The position numbers and the translations under genes are program-made. Source: a bacterium D16-51 (GTDB lineage: Bacteria; Bacillota; Clostridia; Lachnospirales; Lachnospiraceae). Taken from it: 64,000 bases of DNA. Numbering within the stretch: the stretch's first letter is position 1; each line of letters begins with the position of its first letter. Below are positions 20,501 to 27,742 of this stretch, piece after piece. The stretch is taken from positions 21,316-85,315 of the forward strand of contig RAYE01000019.1 of NCBI GenBank assembly GCA_003612285.1, given 5' to 3'. The notes under the pieces are model-generated. The model did no database searches. It saw nothing but the letters and a program-made list of their open reading frames with translations, and was not told where the DNA came from.

Positions 20501-22127
20501 AGTAACGGTTACGGAGGATTCCAGGGAGCCGCAGCAGTGGAGGGTGTTCAATGACGGGCCGTTCAAGGCATATATACGCATTGTGAAAAAAGATGCGGAA
20601 AACGGGAATATCGTGCTGTTGCCCGGTGTCACGTTTAAGATTAAAAATACCGATACGGGCGAGTATGTGGTGCAGAAGGTAGGGGATAAGAAAATCAGTG
20701 AATTTACCACGGATGAAACCGGAACCATCACCACGCCGTTGCAGTTGAAATACGGGAGTTATTCGGTGGAGGAAATTACAGCGCCGGAGGGCTATGTCAT
20801 TACGGAGGAAAGTTACCCGCTTGAGGTTACTACGGATGGGATGCTGAAAGTTTCGGAGGATATAGACGGCGATCCGGTCATTGAGGTGGAGATTGAAAAC
20901 AAGCCGGTCAAGGGCAGCATTTCCATTGAAAAGTCAGGCGAAGTCTTAACTTCCATCGTATATGATACGATTGTTGACCGTATCTTAAGCGGGATTACCG
21001 ATGACAACAGGAGCGTGGATTTTGGTTATGAGGAACAGCCGCTTGCCGGGGCAGTGTTTAACCTTGTTGCAGCAGAGGATATTTATACCCCGGACCACCA
21101 GACGGATGAAGACGGGAAACGCACGCTGGAAGTAATCGGCGGAGTGCCGGCAAGCAAGGGGGCGGTTGTCGCAACGCTTACCACGGATGAAAAGGGGGAG
21201 GCTGCCCTTAATAACCTTCCGCTTGGGAAATATCAGGTGGTGGAAGTACAGCCGCCGTCCGGGTTTGCCATCTGTGAGGAACCGAAGAAAGAGGTGGAGT
21301 CCCCGGCGGGGTATCTGTTAGATGAAACGGTGTATGACGTGGATTTCTCCTATACAATGGAAATGGCTGTCACGCCAACCGTAGAAAAACAGTTGGAGAT
21401 GAAGGACACGCCGATTATCGTTGAGGTGTCAAAAACGGATATTACCACAGGGAAAGAGCTGCCGGGGGCAGCGCTGGAAATCATTGATTCCGACGGGGAG
21501 GTATATGCCTCATGGAAAACGGATGGGAAACCGTACCGGCTGGAGGCAGTCCCGGCAGGGAAGTACACTTTGAGGGAAACGGCGGCACCGTATGGCTACC
21601 TGATTGCGAATGAGGTGGATTTTACCGTGGAGGAAACGGGGAAAATCCAGAAAGTTGCCATGACTGATGAAAGGGTAAAGGGAAAGATTGCACTTTACAA
21701 ATCCTGCAGCAATACCGGTAAGCCTTTGCAGGGCGTCACGTTTGAACTCCGGGACAAGAAAGGAAAGAAACTGGAAACGCTGGTGACGGACAAGGCCGGC
21801 TATGCGGAAACAGGGCTTTTGGACATCTGCACCTACAACAAAGACGGCAGCTTTGGGGAGGATATACCGTATTATATCGTGGAAACAAAGGCGGCGGACG
21901 GCTATATCCTTGACAGCGCCCCGCATGAAGTGGTTTTGCAGTATGATGATAATGTAACGGAGACGGTGGTTTATACGCTGAAATTAAAGAATAAGCCGAA
22001 CAGGCCAAGGCTGCCGCAGACTGGCGGGGACTACCACCCGTGGATGTATGTTGCCCTTGGCGGCGCGTGCATTGCCGGCGGTGTTTTGTATGGGAGAAAA
22101 CGCAAAAGAATGAAGTTTCATTCTTAG
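17574..22127 (+). CDS. LPXTG-anchored Cna-B repeat surface protein
   Basis: A 1,517-residue cell-wall protein. Signal peptide at residues 1-32 (MIKKKLKRMTALALALVLMM, then VLPTAAYANA); acidic Ser/Gly/Glu linker around 150-230; an N-terminal head (about 240-530) with VYCLNLNK resembling the Cys motif of thioester adhesin domains, although the expected Gln motif reads ITGASIH; then about eight Cna-B/SpaA-like repeats, recognisable by ETKAP.GY, GYLLDETIYPV, GKYLVKE and GKYTLRET. The C-terminus has sortase motif LPQTG, a hydrophobic helix and RKRKR. ATG 17574 gives a six-base spacing from GGAGG and a proper signal peptide. ICE-borne adhesins of this type promote donor-recipient contact or host adhesion; the ligand is unknown. 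Confidence 0.9.
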   Translation: MIKKKLKRMTALALALVLMMGAVLPTAAYANATGQDMDALADDATGSQTETADGSGNVLAGEGQDPVLYNETDRPDLELAEIATAEDIIVAASYGFDVEQSFDGISYDEKAVKVSYYADKGSFDGDKPGDYETYYKAEPASGKIPYLIRRTISVREPEAAVEESRESGEGQQETKEDDSGGEEEPGPGEGERQVSPSDGEKEQEENLPGEAGVQDLLSEGEMEAFGAGDTMMVQMASAPVLRAAAKSSDGMKVACSGYAKYCGHSMGIKYISEPGAYQNHLVYCLNLNKNTTSGDVSASSGKSGIKPEITFCMVNGARTLNGTCHNSKYSVGSASADYFITGASIHVLNGEVRLDYYNNGSSVYQKIAALVADAKNYDKDKYDEATGVTKSITYAISPKKTEWQDMGDGLYRSKEKFVRTKTGSITGVSYKITGQPGGLTVGELKADASEIEDDSDLKKYDICVAQTDADKPSSNFYLYCNRAAMEKIVAADSTIKLTATAKSKEKGGRKWTPTVVSQQKITFLEEFEPGSVTASVKVTSKFKEGRFELHKTNVYNGRPVPGATYYLYEDAECTDLLCKLDRTDDNGLSHTGKETLTQSTYYLKEVRAASGYQKDETVYPVGLEYFTLYDSDGKVTQQGKKMEVVEYPDTVGVMVKKTDAESGNFVKGAGFAVFTDAGCTQRVSVEGDGKAEVPVFYYDEDLDVAASAKFVKTQDKYYVKEVVIPDGYRDDGKVWEVAPDYGEISDFSAENTPIRCDVAAKKEDKETGAEPQGDAKLSGATYGLYAAETIVYPDGRGTVTYAGDDNITSTQGTDFVSTGVPAEKDALVATVKTGEQAEFNFGNLYFGNYYVREIEASEGYLLDETIYPVNFHEAQDVHHDISLNTKVIETVKKQAFEIIKVSTDGAGTETDYVKGAEFTIKLQSDIDKNGWENAKTHDVLVTDEKGYALSKELPYGKYLVKETKAPKDLYKTKDFTVTVTEDSREPQQWRVFNDGPFKAYIRIVKKDAENGNIVLLPGVTFKIKNTDTGEYVVQKVGDKKISEFTTDETGTITTPLQLKYGSYSVEEITAPEGYVITEESYPLEVTTDGMLKVSEDIDGDPVIEVEIENKPVKGSISIEKSGEVLTSIVYDTIVDRILSGITDDNRSVDFGYEEQPLAGAVFNLVAAEDIYTPDHQTDEDGKRTLEVIGGVPASKGAVVATLTTDEKGEAALNNLPLGKYQVVEVQPPSGFAICEEPKKEVESPAGYLLDETVYDVDFSYTMEMAVTPTVEKQLEMKDTPIIVEVSKTDITTGKELPGAALEIIDSDGEVYASWKTDGKPYRLEAVPAGKYTLRETAAPYGYLIANEVDFTVEETGKIQKVAMTDERVKGKIALYKSCSNTGKPLQGVTFELRDKKGKKLETLVTDKAGYAETGLLDICTYNKDGSFGEDIPYYIVETKAADGYILDSAPHEVVLQYDDNVTETVVYTLKLKNKPNRPRLPQTGGDYHPWMYVALGGACIAGGVLYGRKRKRMKFHS

Positions 22128-22164
22128 AAAAAGAGCATAAGGAATTGTTAGTATGAAATTTGGG

Positions 22165-22208
22165 GGAGAGGCCGCATGGGTTTCTCTCCTGCTTTATTTG
22201 GCAGGAGG
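22165..22208 (+). promoter_or_regulatory. Twin hairpins covering the ribosome binding site of the next gene
   Basis: GGAGAG (22165-22170) can pair with CTCTCC (22184-22189). Overlapping it, CCTGC (22188-22192) can pair with GCAGG (22201-22205), part of the AGGAGG of the next gene. The two hairpins share two bases, so folding of one favours or weakens the other. A translational control is possible but the stems are short. Confidence 0.35.
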
Positions 22209-22216
22209 TTTTTAGG

Positions 22217-23230
22217 ATGATGGACTTTGCAGCTTTTAAGGAGGCAGTGATACAGAATTTTATGGATTATGCACCGGTTTCTATCACAAACGGGGAATTG
22301 CGGGTTTTCCAGGTGGGGAAGGACAATGGGATGAAAGAGGCATTATCCGTAATTGTGGACAGTGAGGCCAGGGACACATGGCCGATGGTGTATCTGGACA
22401 AAATGTATGAAAATTACCAGATATGCGGCAATTTGCGCGGCGTGATGATTGCGGCCGGAAATTTTCTGGAACAGGGCTATCAGGGAATGGAACAAAGCTA
22501 CCAGATGCTGGATGCGGATAACCTGCGGTTAAATGTGGAGATGGAAATCGTCAATACGCAGTTGAATGAAAAACTGCTTAAAGATGCCCCGCACAAGGAA
22601 TTTCAGGATTTATCCGTGATTTACCGGTGGGCGGTTGCCAGCGATCCGGTGTTTACGGCCTCATCTGTGGTAACGGATGCGATACTGGAAAAAACAGGGG
22701 TCACAGAAGAAGAATTATACCAGTGTGCGGTGGAGAATACCAGAAGAAAAAATAAGGCAAAGATTGTATCCATTGAGGAAACGATGGAAGGCAGGCATGA
22801 CATGATTGATTTTGGTCCGGGTGTAACAGACAAGGAGGCTTTCCTGAAAAAAATGATTGCGGATGCAAAGGCAAACCCGCAGACAACCATGTGGGTGCTG
22901 TCAAATGAGCAGGGACAGAGAGGGGCAGTCCAGATGGTTTATGAAGAGAACCTCAGAAAAATAGGGGAGATGATGAAAACGGACTTGTATATTATCCCTT
23001 CATCCAGACATGAGGTTATGGTTGTTTCCGACGGGTATATGCCATTGATGCAGCTGGAAGACATGCTTATGTATGGAAACCAGGACATGGGGGATAGAGG
23101 GGATTTCCTTTCAAACAATATATACCACTATGACAGGGCAAAAAGGAAAGTGCAGGCAGTAACGGATAACCCAGTTCTTGGGCGGGATATGGCTTCGCCT
23201 GCTCTTGAGGAAAACAGGGCAGGAAGATAG
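22217..23230 (+). CDS. DUF5688-type protein
   Basis: A 337-residue soluble protein with AGGAGG eight bases before ATG 22217 (MMDFAAFKEAVIQNFMDYAP). It resembles the DUF5688 family common in Lachnospiraceae ICEs and chromosomes: alternating helices, YENYQICGNLRGVM, AVENTRRKNKAKIVSIEETM, then a Rossmann-like end with TMWVLSNEQGQRGAVQMVY and DLYIIPSSRHEVMVVSDGY. The biochemical function is unknown. It lies between the adhesin and the RadC operon and is followed by a 41-residue gene ten bases later. Confidence 0.75.
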   Translation: MMDFAAFKEAVIQNFMDYAPVSITNGELRVFQVGKDNGMKEALSVIVDSEARDTWPMVYLDKMYENYQICGNLRGVMIAAGNFLEQGYQGMEQSYQMLDADNLRLNVEMEIVNTQLNEKLLKDAPHKEFQDLSVIYRWAVASDPVFTASSVVTDAILEKTGVTEEELYQCAVENTRRKNKAKIVSIEETMEGRHDMIDFGPGVTDKEAFLKKMIADAKANPQTTMWVLSNEQGQRGAVQMVYEENLRKIGEMMKTDLYIIPSSRHEVMVVSDGYMPLMQLEDMLMYGNQDMGDRGDFLSNNIYHYDRAKRKVQAVTDNPVLGRDMASPALEENRAGR

Positions 23231-23240
23231 GGGGGCAGAC

Positions 23241-23366
23241 ATGGAAGAAAATCAGATAGGGGATATTTCAGAAAAAGAGCTTGCGGCACTGCTGGAATCC
23301 ATGCCTGACGACATGGTGATAACGGTGTCATTCGGGGAGGCGGAAAATGATGGGGAAAGAGATTAA
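23241..23366 (+). CDS. Small acidic protein
   Basis: A 41-residue protein (MEENQIGDISEKELAALLES...FGEAENDGERD) starting ten bases after the previous stop and overlapping the RadC start by 20 bp in another frame. Its end supplies the GGGGAGG binding site for radC. Function unknown; it may chiefly couple translation of its neighbours. Confidence 0.5.
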   Translation: MEENQIGDISEKELAALLESMPDDMVITVSFGEAENDGERD

Positions 23367-23898
23367 GAATGGCTTTGCACTGGAAGTCGTGTCTGTCCGT
23401 CTGATCCGGGATGCCCCCATCCTGTCGGAAACAAAAATCCAAACTTCCAAAGACGTAATCCGTCTGGTGGGGGAGCAGCTCTGCGGCATGGACCGGGAGG
23501 TGGTCTGCGTCATCAACCTAAAGGCGGACAACACGCCGATTAACTGCCAATTTGCCAGCGTGGGCGCCCTGGATTATTCGATGGCGCACCCGCGGGAGCT
23601 GTTAAAGGCCGGCATCCTTTCCAATGCGGCGGGGATGATCCTCTGCCATAACCATACATCCGGAAACCTCCTTCCATCAGAGACGGACGTAAAACTGACA
23701 GACCGGATGCAGCAGGTGTGCGGGCTTGTGGGGATTCCGCTGTTAGATCATGTGATTGTTGGCGGGGACAACAGCCGGTATTTCAGTTTCCATGAAAAGG
23801 GGCTGGTAAAAAATCCGCAGAGGGAATACCAGACTGATTACCGTAAGCTGGAATGGGACAGCAGGATGGAAGTGGCGGAGAGAGGGGGAAAGAGATGA
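23347..23898 (+). CDS. radC: RadC-family JAB/MPN metalloprotein
   Basis: A 183-residue protein matching the C-terminal MPN domain of RadC. It has VCVINLKADNTPINCQFASVG, then the metal motif LCHNHTSGNLLPSETDVKLT (H-x-H with downstream Ser and Asp), then GIPLLDHVIVGGDNSRYFSFHEKG. The helix-hairpin-helix part of chromosomal RadC is absent, as usual for mobile-element copies (YeeS/orfH type). The role in DNA metabolism or antirestriction is not established. Its TGA overlaps the ATG of the following gene (ATGA). Confidence 0.88.
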   Translation: MMGKEIKNGFALEVVSVRLIRDAPILSETKIQTSKDVIRLVGEQLCGMDREVVCVINLKADNTPINCQFASVGALDYSMAHPRELLKAGILSNAAGMILCHNHTSGNLLPSETDVKLTDRMQQVCGLVGIPLLDHVIVGGDNSRYFSFHEKGLVKNPQREYQTDYRKLEWDSRMEVAERGGKR

Positions 23899-24905
23899 GG
23901 TTTACAGCGGAGGAACTGGAGCTTGCCAAGCAGGTTGATTTGTGCAGGGTGGCAGAGCATCTGGGCTATACAGTAAAGAGGATCGGGCAGTACCATACGT
24001 TAAAAGAAATGGATTCCATCCGCATTTATAACCGGAGCCACTGGTGCCGGTTTTCAAGGCGGTATGACAAAGGGGAGAACGGCGGCAGCCAGATTGATTT
24101 CCTGCGGGTGTTTGCAGGGCTGGATGTGAAAGAGGCGGTGTTCTGGTTGCTGGATTTTGCAGGGTACCACAGGGAAAGGGAATCGTCCGCAGGTGGACTT
24201 GCCGCAGGGGGTAATTATTCCAAGCGGAGCAGCAATTTTCATAACCTTGCCCCGGCGGGGGAGAAAGAGGAACAGAAAAAGCCATTTGTTCTGCCGGAAT
24301 TTGCCGGCAGCAATGCTTATCTGTACCGTTATCTGGAGCATGAGAGGGGGATTGCCCGCCCGGTCATTGACTTCTTTGTGCGGAAAGGGATTCTGTATGA
24401 GGCGAAGGATTACCACAACATTGTCTTTGTCGGAACGGACAGGGACGGCGTGCCGAAGTTTGCCAGTATGCGGGGCGTCTTTGACAGGGATGGAAAGGGA
24501 TTTAAGTGTGACGTGGCAGGCAATGACAAGCGCTACGGTTTCCACCTTTATTATGGGAAAAGCAGAAAAGTGGTGGTGTTTGAGGCGGCAATCGACCTGA
24601 TGAGTTATATTACCATGTTCCCAAAGGACAGGGCAAGCATGGTGGCGCTGGGAATGCTTGCGGACGCCCCTCTGGAAACTTTTCTTGCGGAACACCCGGA
24701 GATGGAGGAAATCCAGTTCTGTCTGGACAATGACGGGCCGGGGCGGAAAGCGGCGGCAGCCTTGCAGCAGAAGTACAGGGAACAGGGTTACCGGACGGAG
24801 GTTTTCCTGCCGCCGGAACCGTACAAGGACTTCAACCAGTGGAATGTGGAAATGAAAAAACCAAAAGAGCAGGAACAAAATCGTGAAACGGCCAGGGTGA
24901 TATAG
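23895..24905 (+). CDS. DUF3991/Toprim-domain protein (primase-like)
   Basis: A 336-residue protein. Its N-terminal part has the DUF3991-type layout (VDLCRVAEHLGYTVKRIGQYH, a short strand region with RSHWCRFSRRYD). The C-terminal part is a Toprim-like domain: VVVFEAAIDLMSYITM (acidic motif), ALGM, and FCLDNDGPGRKAAAAL (DxD). CHC2 zinc-finger residues are lacking. Such proteins are thought to prime or protect transferred single-stranded DNA. The start at 23895 overlaps the radC stop. It is the last gene before the GATATAG array, and the first repeat overlaps its final codons. Confidence 0.8.
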   Translation: MRFTAEELELAKQVDLCRVAEHLGYTVKRIGQYHTLKEMDSIRIYNRSHWCRFSRRYDKGENGGSQIDFLRVFAGLDVKEAVFWLLDFAGYHRERESSAGGLAAGGNYSKRSSNFHNLAPAGEKEEQKKPFVLPEFAGSNAYLYRYLEHERGIARPVIDFFVRKGILYEAKDYHNIVFVGTDRDGVPKFASMRGVFDRDGKGFKCDVAGNDKRYGFHLYYGKSRKVVVFEAAIDLMSYITMFPKDRASMVALGMLADAPLETFLAEHPEMEEIQFCLDNDGPGRKAAAALQQKYREQGYRTEVFLPPEPYKDFNQWNVEMKKPKEQEQNRETARVI

Positions 24906-25086
24906 AAAAGATATAGTTTTGGTCTTTTCCGATATAGGAAAGATATAGGATTTGGGAAAATGATATAGGAATGATATAGTCTTTGGAAAGACAGATTTTT
25001 TCAGCGATATAGGAATGATATAGAAACTGGAAAAATGATATAGGAACGGTATAGGATAGCCGGGATTTGATATAGGAATGATATAG
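24899..25086. repeat. Six paired GATATAG iterons (centromere or origin candidate)
   Basis: Six 18-bp units close to GATATAGGAATGATATAG start at 24899, 24931, 24962, 25006, 25037 and 25069. The spacing is 32, 31, 44, 31 and 32 bp, about three or four helical turns, so sites lie on one DNA face. Each unit contains two GATATAG half-sites 11 bp apart (about one turn); the fifth unit is the most diverged (GGTATAG). Spacers differ in sequence. A further single AGATATAGGA occurs near 34190. Candidate roles are binding site of the ParR-like protein, MobC/relaxase accessory site, or replication iterons. Not coding: minus-strand frames here are repeat artefacts. Confidence 0.85.
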
Positions 25087-25121
25087 TTTTTCTTATGATA
25101 AGGCATATATCCTATTTTATC

Positions 25122-25215
25122 GGGGTTTCAGGGGACCGTTCCCCCTGACCAGAAAGCCGGGCCTGTGGGCGGCTTGCATTTTGTGACACAAAATGCGTAT
25201 CTGGCGAAACCTTTG
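25122..25215 (+). other. oriT: Candidate oriT of ICE-B
   Basis: Noncoding stretch between the iterons and the mobilization operon. CAGGGG..CCCCTG (25129-25147) forms a hairpin in a GGTTTCAGGGGACCGTTCCC context. A perfect palindrome of 10 + 1 + 10 bases lies at 25176-25196 (GCATTTTGTG-A-CACAAAATGC). It is followed by GTATCTGGCGAAACC. MobC and relaxase genes lie downstream. The nick is not identifiable from sequence alone. 25216-25358 shows nothing further. Confidence 0.55.
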
Positions 25216-25358
25216 GGAGTGTAAGGGAGGCAGAGGTTTCGGGGCAGGAGAGGATTTGCAGCAGGCAGGAAAGACAGGTAAGGAAAGAGACATCTGCCGC
25301 CATAACAACGTGGGAAAATATTTTATTAAGGAAAGATTTGAACAGGAGGTGAAAAAGC

Positions 25359-25940
25359 ATGGGAATGGACATGTTGGAAATAAATACGCCGGGTGAACTG
25401 GCGCTGTGGCTCCATCTGGTACAGTCGGAAGTCCGCATGGAACAGGACGGTGCGGGAATCATCCTTGACTATCTGGCAGAGCATGGCATGATGCTGGCGG
25501 TAAAGAACCAGGAACTGATGGTAATGGATGCAGGGGAGGAATCCCCGGAATACAAGCCGTATTCCATAGATGACGCCATCCACGACGTCTGTGAGTGGAA
25601 TTTGGAACTGATTCAAGATATGGAGGACGGCATGAAAAACCCGGCAGACCAGAGGGAGTATAACCAGTGCAGCGAGGCGTATGGCATTCTGAAAAAACAG
25701 GAGGAAGTGCTGGACGGGCTATATATGCAGACAAAGTATGAGCAGATTGCAGAGGAGTGTGCATTGGAAGTGATTGCCGCCGCACTTGGAAGCATACCAG
25801 AGGATGTGCGGGAGAAACTGGAGGCATACCGGAACGGTACAGGCGGGCAGAAGGAAAGCCCCAAAGTGCAGGAAGAAAAGCGGCAGGAGGAACAGGAAAG
25901 GCAGGAAGTCCAGCAGCGTGAAACGGAAAGGGGGAGGTAG
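25359..25940 (+). CDS. Hypothetical protein of the mobilization operon
   Basis: A 193-residue acidic, mostly helical protein with AGGAGGTG before ATG 25359. It begins MGMDMLEINTPGELALWLHL, has a central part NLELIQDMEDGMKNPADQRE, and a Gln/Glu/Arg-rich coiled tail. I do not recognise a family with certainty; similar proteins stand directly before mobC in Clostridial ICEs. The stop abuts the mobC ATG, so it is co-translated with the relaxosome genes and may be an accessory factor. Confidence 0.65.
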   Translation: MGMDMLEINTPGELALWLHLVQSEVRMEQDGAGIILDYLAEHGMMLAVKNQELMVMDAGEESPEYKPYSIDDAIHDVCEWNLELIQDMEDGMKNPADQREYNQCSEAYGILKKQEEVLDGLYMQTKYEQIAEECALEVIAAALGSIPEDVREKLEAYRNGTGGQKESPKVQEEKRQEEQERQEVQQRETERGR

Positions 25941-26264
25941 ATGGCGAAAGAGGTTGTAAAGCATTTCCGCCTGACAGCCCATGATGCCGGGATTTTTTCA
26001 GGGAAAGCGAAGGAGGCCGGGATGAAAGAGGCCGATTATTTCCGGCTGCTGATTACGCAGGAGCCCAACGACTACCCGGAAGTGAGGCAGGGGTTGAAAG
26101 CCCTCATTAATGAAGTGAACCGGATTGGCGTCAACATCAATGAAATCGTCCACAACAACAATTCGGGGCTGTACCGGGAATCGGACAAAATCCGTCTGGT
26201 TGCCTATATGCGGAAACTGAATGAGGGGATGGAAAGGGTGGTGGCGGCTCTTGGCTATCACTAA
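25941..26264 (+). CDS. mobC: MobC-family relaxosome accessory protein
   Basis: A 107-residue protein matching MobC. It has an N-terminal ribbon-helix-helix-like part (VVKHFRLTAHDAGIFSGKAKEAGMKEADYFRLLI) and the C-terminal hallmark LINEVNRIGVNINEIVHNNNSG. MobC binds oriT and helps open DNA for the relaxase. The relaxase start lies inside the last codons of mobC, so production is coupled. Confidence 0.9.
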   Translation: MAKEVVKHFRLTAHDAGIFSGKAKEAGMKEADYFRLLITQEPNDYPEVRQGLKALINEVNRIGVNINEIVHNNNSGLYRESDKIRLVAYMRKLNEGMERVVAALGYH

Positions 26265-27699
26265 AATCCTTACTATCGGCGACAGCGGCATGAAGTTTGC
26301 GGGGAAACATCTGGAGCAGGCGGTTTCCTATATCCTTGACCGAGAAAAGACGCAGGACGGCAGATTGGCAACGGGGATTAACTGCCAGATGGGGAAAGCC
26401 TTTGAACAGATGGCGGCGACAAAGCGGAAGTACGGAAAGACGGACAAGAGACAGGGCTACCACTTCATCATTTCTTTTGAGGCGGGGGAGGTAAGCCCGG
26501 ACACGGCATTTGAGATTATACGGAAGTTTACGGAAGAATATCTGGGGCAGGAATATGAGGCTGTCCTTGCCGTCCATGATAACACCGCCCATGTCCACGG
26601 GCATATCATATTCAACAGCGTCAACTACTACAACGGCAGGAAGTACCGCTATGAAAAAGGGGACTGGGCAAAAAAGATACAGCCCGTCACAAACCGGCTC
26701 TGTGAGGAATACGGACTTTCTACTATTGAGATAGAGGAACACGGCAGGAAATGCAATGAGAGGTATAAGGACTGGAATGAGTTCCGGGATGGGAAATTCA
26801 TCTGGCGGGAGATGATAAGGAGGGATGTGGACGCCTGCATCATGCAGGCGGAATCCTTTGAGGAATTTCTGGACCTAATGGCAGAAAAGGGCTATGACAT
26901 CAAGCAGAACAAATATCTGGCGGTAAAGCCCCTTGGGATGCAGCGGTTCTGCCGGTGCAAATCTATGGGGGAGGATTACACGGAGGAAAGGATACGGGAG
27001 AGAATCCGGCGGGAGAATCTGGAAACCTATGCAAAAAGAAAGCATGGGGAAGATTCCCATGCCATAGGACCGGTAAAGGATGAATTTTTACGCAGGACAA
27101 AGCTTGTGGGGATACAGAAAACCTATTATGCGAAAATCTGCCGCCTGCGCCATCTGGAACGGCTGCCCTACAGCAAGGCATGGGAGTATAGGGAGGAAAT
27201 CCGCAGGATGCAGGAAGTCCATGAGAAATACCTGTTCCTTGTTAAAAACGGAATCCACTCCCTCATGGAGCTTATCGCAGTAAGGGATAACCTGAAGGAA
27301 AAAGCGGCGGAATGCGGAAAGGAGAGGCGGGAGCTGTACCGAGAGAAAAAGCAGATGGAACCGCTGTTTTCCGTGGCAGATAAGATGATGGAATTAGCCC
27401 CGGCAGAAAAGAGCTGGCAGGCAGGGGATGAATTTTTTGAAAAGGAACACCTACGGTATCAGGCGCTGGAGGAACAGTTGCAGGGTGAGGGGTACTCGCT
27501 GGAAGAAACAGAAAACCTCCGCAAAAAGTATAAGGATAAGGGCAGCGGCATTTATGGGCGGCAGCGGGAAATTAAAAAAAGATTGAAAATGGCCGGAGAA
27601 ATGATAGCAGAATTTACGGAAAGCCTGGAACGGGCAAAGGACAGGCAGGAGGAAAAAACAGGACAGGAAATGAGCAGGGACAGCCGGAGTCAGAAATGA
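26251..27699 (+). CDS. Relaxase/mobilization nuclease (MobP type)
   Basis: A 482-residue nickase that starts transfer of ICE-B. Residues 1-220 carry the relaxase fold: AITKILTIGDSGMKFAGKHL, TGINCQMGKAFEQM, GYHFIISFEAGEV, and three-His motif DNTAHVHGHIIFNSVNYYNG (near residues 109-128). The rest is basic and helical, with predicted coiled coil near 330-400. TTG 26251 is preferred because AITKILTI resembles the family N-terminus and the codons before it are mobC sequence. Downstream lie the coiled-coil protein, PcfB and VirD4. Confidence 0.88.
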   Translation: MAITKILTIGDSGMKFAGKHLEQAVSYILDREKTQDGRLATGINCQMGKAFEQMAATKRKYGKTDKRQGYHFIISFEAGEVSPDTAFEIIRKFTEEYLGQEYEAVLAVHDNTAHVHGHIIFNSVNYYNGRKYRYEKGDWAKKIQPVTNRLCEEYGLSTIEIEEHGRKCNERYKDWNEFRDGKFIWREMIRRDVDACIMQAESFEEFLDLMAEKGYDIKQNKYLAVKPLGMQRFCRCKSMGEDYTEERIRERIRRENLETYAKRKHGEDSHAIGPVKDEFLRRTKLVGIQKTYYAKICRLRHLERLPYSKAWEYREEIRRMQEVHEKYLFLVKNGIHSLMELIAVRDNLKEKAAECGKERRELYREKKQMEPLFSVADKMMELAPAEKSWQAGDEFFEKEHLRYQALEEQLQGEGYSLEETENLRKKYKDKGSGIYGRQREIKKRLKMAGEMIAEFTESLERAKDRQEEKTGQEMSRDSRSQK

Positions 27700-27742
27700 C
27701 GGATTGCAGGCTGTTATTTTATTGCAGAAAGCGAGGAAGGAT

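Noticed and set aside
24899..25086. CRISPR array
   Set aside because: Units are 18 bp with 13-26 bp spacers of uneven length, each unit is itself two heptamers, and no cas gene is present.
24054..25106. 350-residue minus-strand frame with repeated FLYHF/IIPIS motifs
   Set aside because: It is antisense to the Toprim gene and the repeats are the translated GATATAG array, so it is a shadow.
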